DNA of 64,000 nt from Sipunculus nudus. Its lineage: Eukaryota; Annelida; Sipuncula; Golfingiida; Sipunculidae. Under the pieces are notes generated by a model. That model made no database searches, was not told the DNA's origin, and saw only the letters and a program-made list of their open reading frames with translations. Positions 59,857 through 64,000 of the stretch are shown in pieces. Position 1 is the first letter of the stretch; every line of letters starts with the position of its first letter. The stretch lies in the NCBI GenBank assembly GCA_026874595.1, contig CM049310.1, positions 44,173,058 to 44,237,057 on the forward strand, read 5' to 3'. Both the position numbers and the translations under genes were made by a program.

Positions 59857-60780
59857 TTAAATTACTTAAATCAAAGGTGCATGACCCCCTACTTCCCAAG
59901 ACCTTTACAAAAATACTTAATGACATGTAAAAAAATATAAAATTAATTGTTATAATTAAAAGGTTATTGCATAACGAAAATATGCAGGAACTGGTTTGAT
60001 ATGTGTTTTAACATTTAATATTGGGAATCATAAGAACGTTTGAGTGGGCGAGGCACGTGTTTATGCAAATCATCGTGTCACATGGTGTAAATGCGTACAT
60101 CGGTCGGTTTGACTGTATGAATGCCGAGAGAACTTTTATTTCATGCGATAGCGATAAGCTTCCGCTTTACTTGTAATCAAATGAGAACCATTTCTAATTG
60201 CTCAATATCTTTTTCAGATTTTTGCGCCTGAGTAACGAAATTTGGTAGCAATTTCCCGCCAGTTTTTTTTTCTCTTTTCGCGCAAGAGTGTACTGATCGT
60301 TCCACGCATAAAGGCACAAATTAAACTATCGGCAACGTCGGGTTATACCTTTCATTATGGAAATTAGGAGCATCTAAAATTGTAAAAGAATGTGCTATTT
60401 TATAGAACATGAAGGCAAATTTTGACAGGCTCAGACACGCTTGCGTCAGATCAGTGAAAAAATTACCAGCCGCAGCCAAAAAGTTCGATCGGTGTAGTAT
60501 TAGCAACGTCTTTTTGAAGTTATTATTTTATAATTTCTTTATCTTTATGATCGGCGGGCGGAATAATATTTATTTAAATATAAAATCTTATTATTTGGTT
60601 TGACATTTTGGGCATTTCAGAGGTTGATGCTGTTGGTAAATCGAAAAAAATATAAAAAAATGCCTTTCAGGGAATGGATAAAAACGTCCATCGTAAAATG
60701 TAACCAAACAATCTCTTGTGTCACAATATTAATTTGATTAAACTTCAAGGAAACAAAGTGTGTGGGTGCTGAAATTTAAA
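59857..60780. other. No recognisable gene
   Basis: AT-rich unique-looking sequence. Nothing supported. Confidence 0.5.
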
Positions 60781-60784
60781 AAGA

Positions 60785-61933
60785 TTTTTTTATCTTAAAT
60801 AACTCCTACTTTATTATTAGGATGTGACAATGGAAAAAGTAACATATTTAATGGAATGGTTTTAACTGCAATGGATTAATTGATATTTTTATGTTTTTCT
60901 TATTGAAGACAAATGTATATTGTGGACATATAGACGTATCCATGGTCGAAATTAATTGATATACCCGCTGACAGGTTTGTTGAACCAACAACTGATGGCA
61001 CATTGGGTGTTTTTCTTGATATATTTTTATGCCTTGATTAATTCTCAAGAAAAAAAAATCCTAATAACAATTTATTATTCCTGTTGTATCAGAAATCATA
61101 TTAATCACAAAACATTGTTCAACAAATTGTTCAATTATCTCTTTCATTTCATAAAACTTCTAGTAAATAACGTTCTGACAATAAATATAAAATTTTTGGT
61201 AGTGTTCATTAAGTTCAAACAAAAATAGCTTCATTTATTTCAGAGGCACGAATTCCTGGCATTTAATAAAAACTTTTTTTTATCTAAAGTACATAATGGA
61301 AAGTAACTTTTTTAATGGTATGGATTAAACTGCAATGGATTAATTGACTCATTCACAATGGGTGTTTTCCGTGAGATATACCTGTTTGGAGTTAGTTTTA
61401 CAATACTTATATTTTCTTACTCTTATTGAAACCTGAATCTGAAAACGTATGTAAGGCCAAAAAATAAAAAGGTATGGTTCTCAGGCACTTTTTTTCAGAA
61501 ATCACTTTGGGCGGGCGATATTTTATTTTTTACCTTTTTTTGTATGTTTCGATAAAAAGCATGAAAATAACAGGGTGTTTTGCTTAACAGGTAAAAGCCC
61601 TACATTACAAAGGAAATCGTATCCAAATTGCATTATTTTATCTTCTTGAAAGATAAAATCAAAATAAAAATGTTTGATGGGGGGGGGGTTAAATTGACGC
61701 GGGCGGTGTTTGAGAACCAATACCTTTCATTTTTTGGCGTAACGCAAGCCTTTTATTTTCAAACAAAACAAATTGTTACATAGTCCCTTGCTTTTTATAA
61801 ATTATTTTATTCTAGCAAAAAAAGATCTAGCAAACAGGCGTTACTAAGTTTGAAGCATAACAAAGGTGGTAGTGTTCATTAGGTTCAAAGACGTATCGCT
61901 TCATTTATTTCAGAGGCAAGAATTCCAGGCAAT

Positions 61934-61935
<2 letters not shown>
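60785..61935 (+). repeat. Local direct duplications
   Basis: Two pairs of similar blocks. TTTTTTTATC(T)TAAA, TGGAAA(A)AGTAAC, TTTAATGG(A/T)ATGG and ACTGCAATGGATTAATTGA occur at 60785-60885 and 61275-61350. GGTAGTGTTCATTA(A/G)GTTCAAA and CTTCATTTATTTCAGAGGCA occur at 61197-61265 and 61868-61935. The order A-B-A'-MITE-B' suggests segmental duplication of a larger block with the poly-G MITE (61456-61738) inserted in the second copy. Confidence 0.7.
61456..61738 (+). mobile_element. Poly-G MITE, copy 2 (with intact ends)
   Basis: The left end GCCAAAAAATAAAAAGGTAT followed by GGTTCTCA and the right end (reverse complement) GCCAAAAAATGAAAGGTATT followed by GGTTCTCA form terminal inverted repeats of about 30 bp. 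The flanks GTAAG and GTAAC agree at 4 of 5 bases. A 10-base G run lies near 61679-61688. It aligns with 5358-5690. No coding capacity. Confidence 0.8.

Positions 61936-61967
<32 letters not shown>
61936..61967. repeat. (GT)n microsatellite
   Basis: Sixteen GT units directly after the second copy of the local duplication. Confidence 0.97.
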
Positions 61968-61968
<1 letters not shown>

Positions 61969-63359
61969 CATATATGCTGAAGGGCTAAATTAGATTTGGT
62001 GGCATTCTTGTTAAACATTGTTAATAAAAACAGTTAACAAAAAATAATTGCAAATTTTATAATTGAAATCAAACAATTATTTCATTCCCGATTCGATTAT
62101 TGTTCAATTACCGGAATCAATTTATTATTAATTTCTGAATTCAATATATTGTATTCAGTGTTCATTAATATTCCCTACACTATCACACCTCAAGTTTATG
62201 TATATTCCATGCTTTATGTTAACCAAAGGTCTGGTGTCATTATGGTTTCCCAAGGTTCTCAATTTTAAGGCCCCTTTTGGCAATACCTGAAGTTATAAGG
62301 CACAACTTTGATAGGGTTCCTTCACCTCCGGCGTCTTGGCTCGGCCAAGCCGGCATCATATCCGGTGTCGTGTTGGCCCGCAGCATCCAGCATAGTGAAG
62401 GCGGTGTCATTACGGCGGCAGGTTTAAACACTCGATGGAACAGGACAGGTGGTCTCTCAACTTCAGCCACATTTCATTTCCGCTTTGTCCGCTGTATTCA
62501 ACCGATCCACAGTATGTTATCAAACATAGGCTCAGTCCGTTTATAGAAAAAATTCTTTAAATATAAAAATAAAATTTTTAGGAAAACTTGTATTATGACT
62601 TGCAATATTTTCCCTGATATGTATTTACAGAAATTTTGAAGGGTTGATTTTTTTATAAATATATATGACATACGAAGCATGATCGCTGGATTACTCCGAA
62701 ACAAATACAATACACTAAACTTGAAACCCTGAAGGCTTGATAATTCTATATGATATTCATCAATCGTGCTCTTCAACCTCAGACGACAGACTGAGACATG
62801 CAGACATTGAACCTTAGCTAAGTGTTGCTTATGCAATATAATCTGTAGAAAAGTGATCGCAAACAGAGCTTGCTGACGGACTGGATGATAATGATTTGTA
62901 AGTCCAGCTTTGAATGCTTTTGCTGGTCAGAATTTACTTTCGCATATTCTCAGTGGGAAAGTCAATTGCTATTCTCTAACGCCCCATTATAAGACTTGCC
63001 GGAAAGGGTAAATGGTCTGGTCGTTTACAGAATTATAAATATATTCAAGGTTTGTTAGGGTGTCGCAACTGCCCTGAAAGTAATCTCAGAATTTTCGGTA
63101 GTATAATTCTGTAACGATTTTTCTTCGAAGCTTCAAACATAATGATTTATAAAATACATTAATTTCTGTTATATCTTAAATTTAAATTAAATGGTAATTT
63201 TTTTTGCTAGTTTTATAATTTTTTTAAAACATGTTTTGTTTAGATTTTCATACATTTATCCAAAGCAGCTCTGAGTAGCAAAATGCTGACTCTGCGGCAA
63301 CGAATGTTGATGCAATCCATATCGCTTGTCCTTCAGCGTGGTGGTCATCATTTACCATC
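61968..63359. other. No gene called; GC-richer island at 62.3-62.5 kb
   Basis: Mostly AT-rich. Between about 62.3 and 62.5 kb the sequence is much richer in G+C and CG dinucleotides and is open on both strands (plus 62277-62546, minus 62240-62470; neither has a convincing ATG). Products are balanced but unrecognised. It could be a repeat fragment or an exon. Confidence 0.45.
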
Positions 63360-63930
63360 ATCATGTTGTATTCGAGTTCACACGATTCCAGTCAGAGTGG
63401 AAGTTTGAGTAAAAGCCACTAAAGTTCGATTACAAGTCCATATCCTTGAAGTTCGAGTCCATGTCCACCTTCTCTGAGTCATTTTGAACGCGAGTGCAAG
63501 TCGAGTGCAAGAGGTTCGTGTCCAAGTCCTGCTCTCCGCGTCATTTGGAACCCGAGTCCAATGTCGAGTCCAATACAAAAGTGTTATTAAAGAAACGTAA
63601 AAAAGAAATTTGATACTTCCATGTGTCTTTTTTGCTTGTTTTCATATGATTTTTACCTGAATGTTTAAATAAATTTAGATCCTGGTTAACATCTTATGCT
63701 CGGTTTATGCAGGTCATGCTTGGTAAATGCATCCTTATGTTTGGTACATGCAGAGCTTATGCTTCATATATAATGTTAATGTCTTTATCCTATGTGGCAA
63801 AGGTTTTCTGCTGGATTCGAGATAATGAACTCGTACTGACATCTCGAGTCCTTACTACTCGAGTCCTGGACCCTCCTTTCAAGTCGCGTCCCTATAAAAG
63901 TGGATTCGAGTCGGGACTTGGATCCAGGTC
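63360..63930. repeat. GAGTCC-rich repeat, possibly hAT-like
   Basis: Two blocks (63375-63565 and 63820-63930) are packed with CGAGTCC, GAGTCC, CAAGTCC and GCGTCC words, separated by AT-rich sequence. The right block ends GGTCCGTCCATCACTG, an end style seen in hAT-like elements with subterminal repeats. No matching left terminus or target duplication was found. Confidence 0.45.
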
Positions 63931-64000
63931 CGTCCATCACTGTATTTTACTAACTGCATTTAAGAGTCTCATTACTTGCATTCTGTTCGTAGCATACCGA

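Overview
The window looks like intergenic or intronic nuclear DNA from an invertebrate animal, most likely a mollusc and plausibly a bivalve. It is AT-rich and gene-poor, and has no operon-like run of ORFs. Long (TA)n microsatellites recur. G and C homopolymers stand out against the AT-rich background. Transposon relics are dense. The best clue to the taxon is a palindrome-capped element with a hairpin end and a 336-bp central tandem array (about 7.0-9.3 kb), an architecture like the pearl/Helentron-type elements common in bivalves. The taxon is an inference from repeat style, not from a conserved gene. No complete protein-coding gene, tRNA, rRNA or CRISPR array is recognisable.

Layout. 0-7 kb: AT-rich DNA, two (TA)n tracts and a GA-rich tract, plus one copy of a poly-G repeat whose second copy lies at 61.5 kb. 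7.0-9.3 kb: the tandem-array element. 9.5-20 kb: more (TA)n tracts, a tRNA-derived SINE-like unit at 16.25 kb, a mariner-like MITE at 18.4 kb and diverged repeat copies at 19 kb. 20.1-22.7 kb: a long-terminal-inverted-repeat element. 27.1-28.8 kb: a 5'-truncated L1/Tx1-like LINE with poly-A tail and target-site duplication. 29.9-32.4 kb: a pogo/mariner-like relic, a GGATCC-ended MITE, repeat family R3 and a palindrome. 38.2 kb: a compact MITE. 40.5-42.2 kb: a hAT-like element with a nested MITE. 43.3-45 kb: a dispersed repeat and a second, inverted copy of R3 split by a 501-bp insertion. 45.6-46.8 kb: a second hAT-like element. 48.75-49.08 kb: a Harbinger-like MITE. 54.6-55.2 kb: a Mutator-like non-autonomous element. 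56.1-58.8 kb: a second, decayed LINE. 59.6 kb: a stray monomer of the 336-bp repeat. 60.8-62 kb: local duplications. 63.4-63.9 kb: a GAGTCC-rich repeat.

The best evidence for a host gene is on the minus strand near 51.1-51.6 kb. A TATA box, a well-placed ATG, a textbook signal-peptide exon and a GTAAGG donor are followed by one plausible second exon. A few other exon-like pieces (47.2, 48.0 and 52.8 kb, and weaker ones at 6.3 and 37.7 kb) are listed with low confidence. The two LINEs encode the only proteins whose family can be named. The main content of the window is therefore a layered record of transposition: several families have paired copies, nested insertions and readable target-site duplications. 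Nothing seen amounts to a new multi-gene system.
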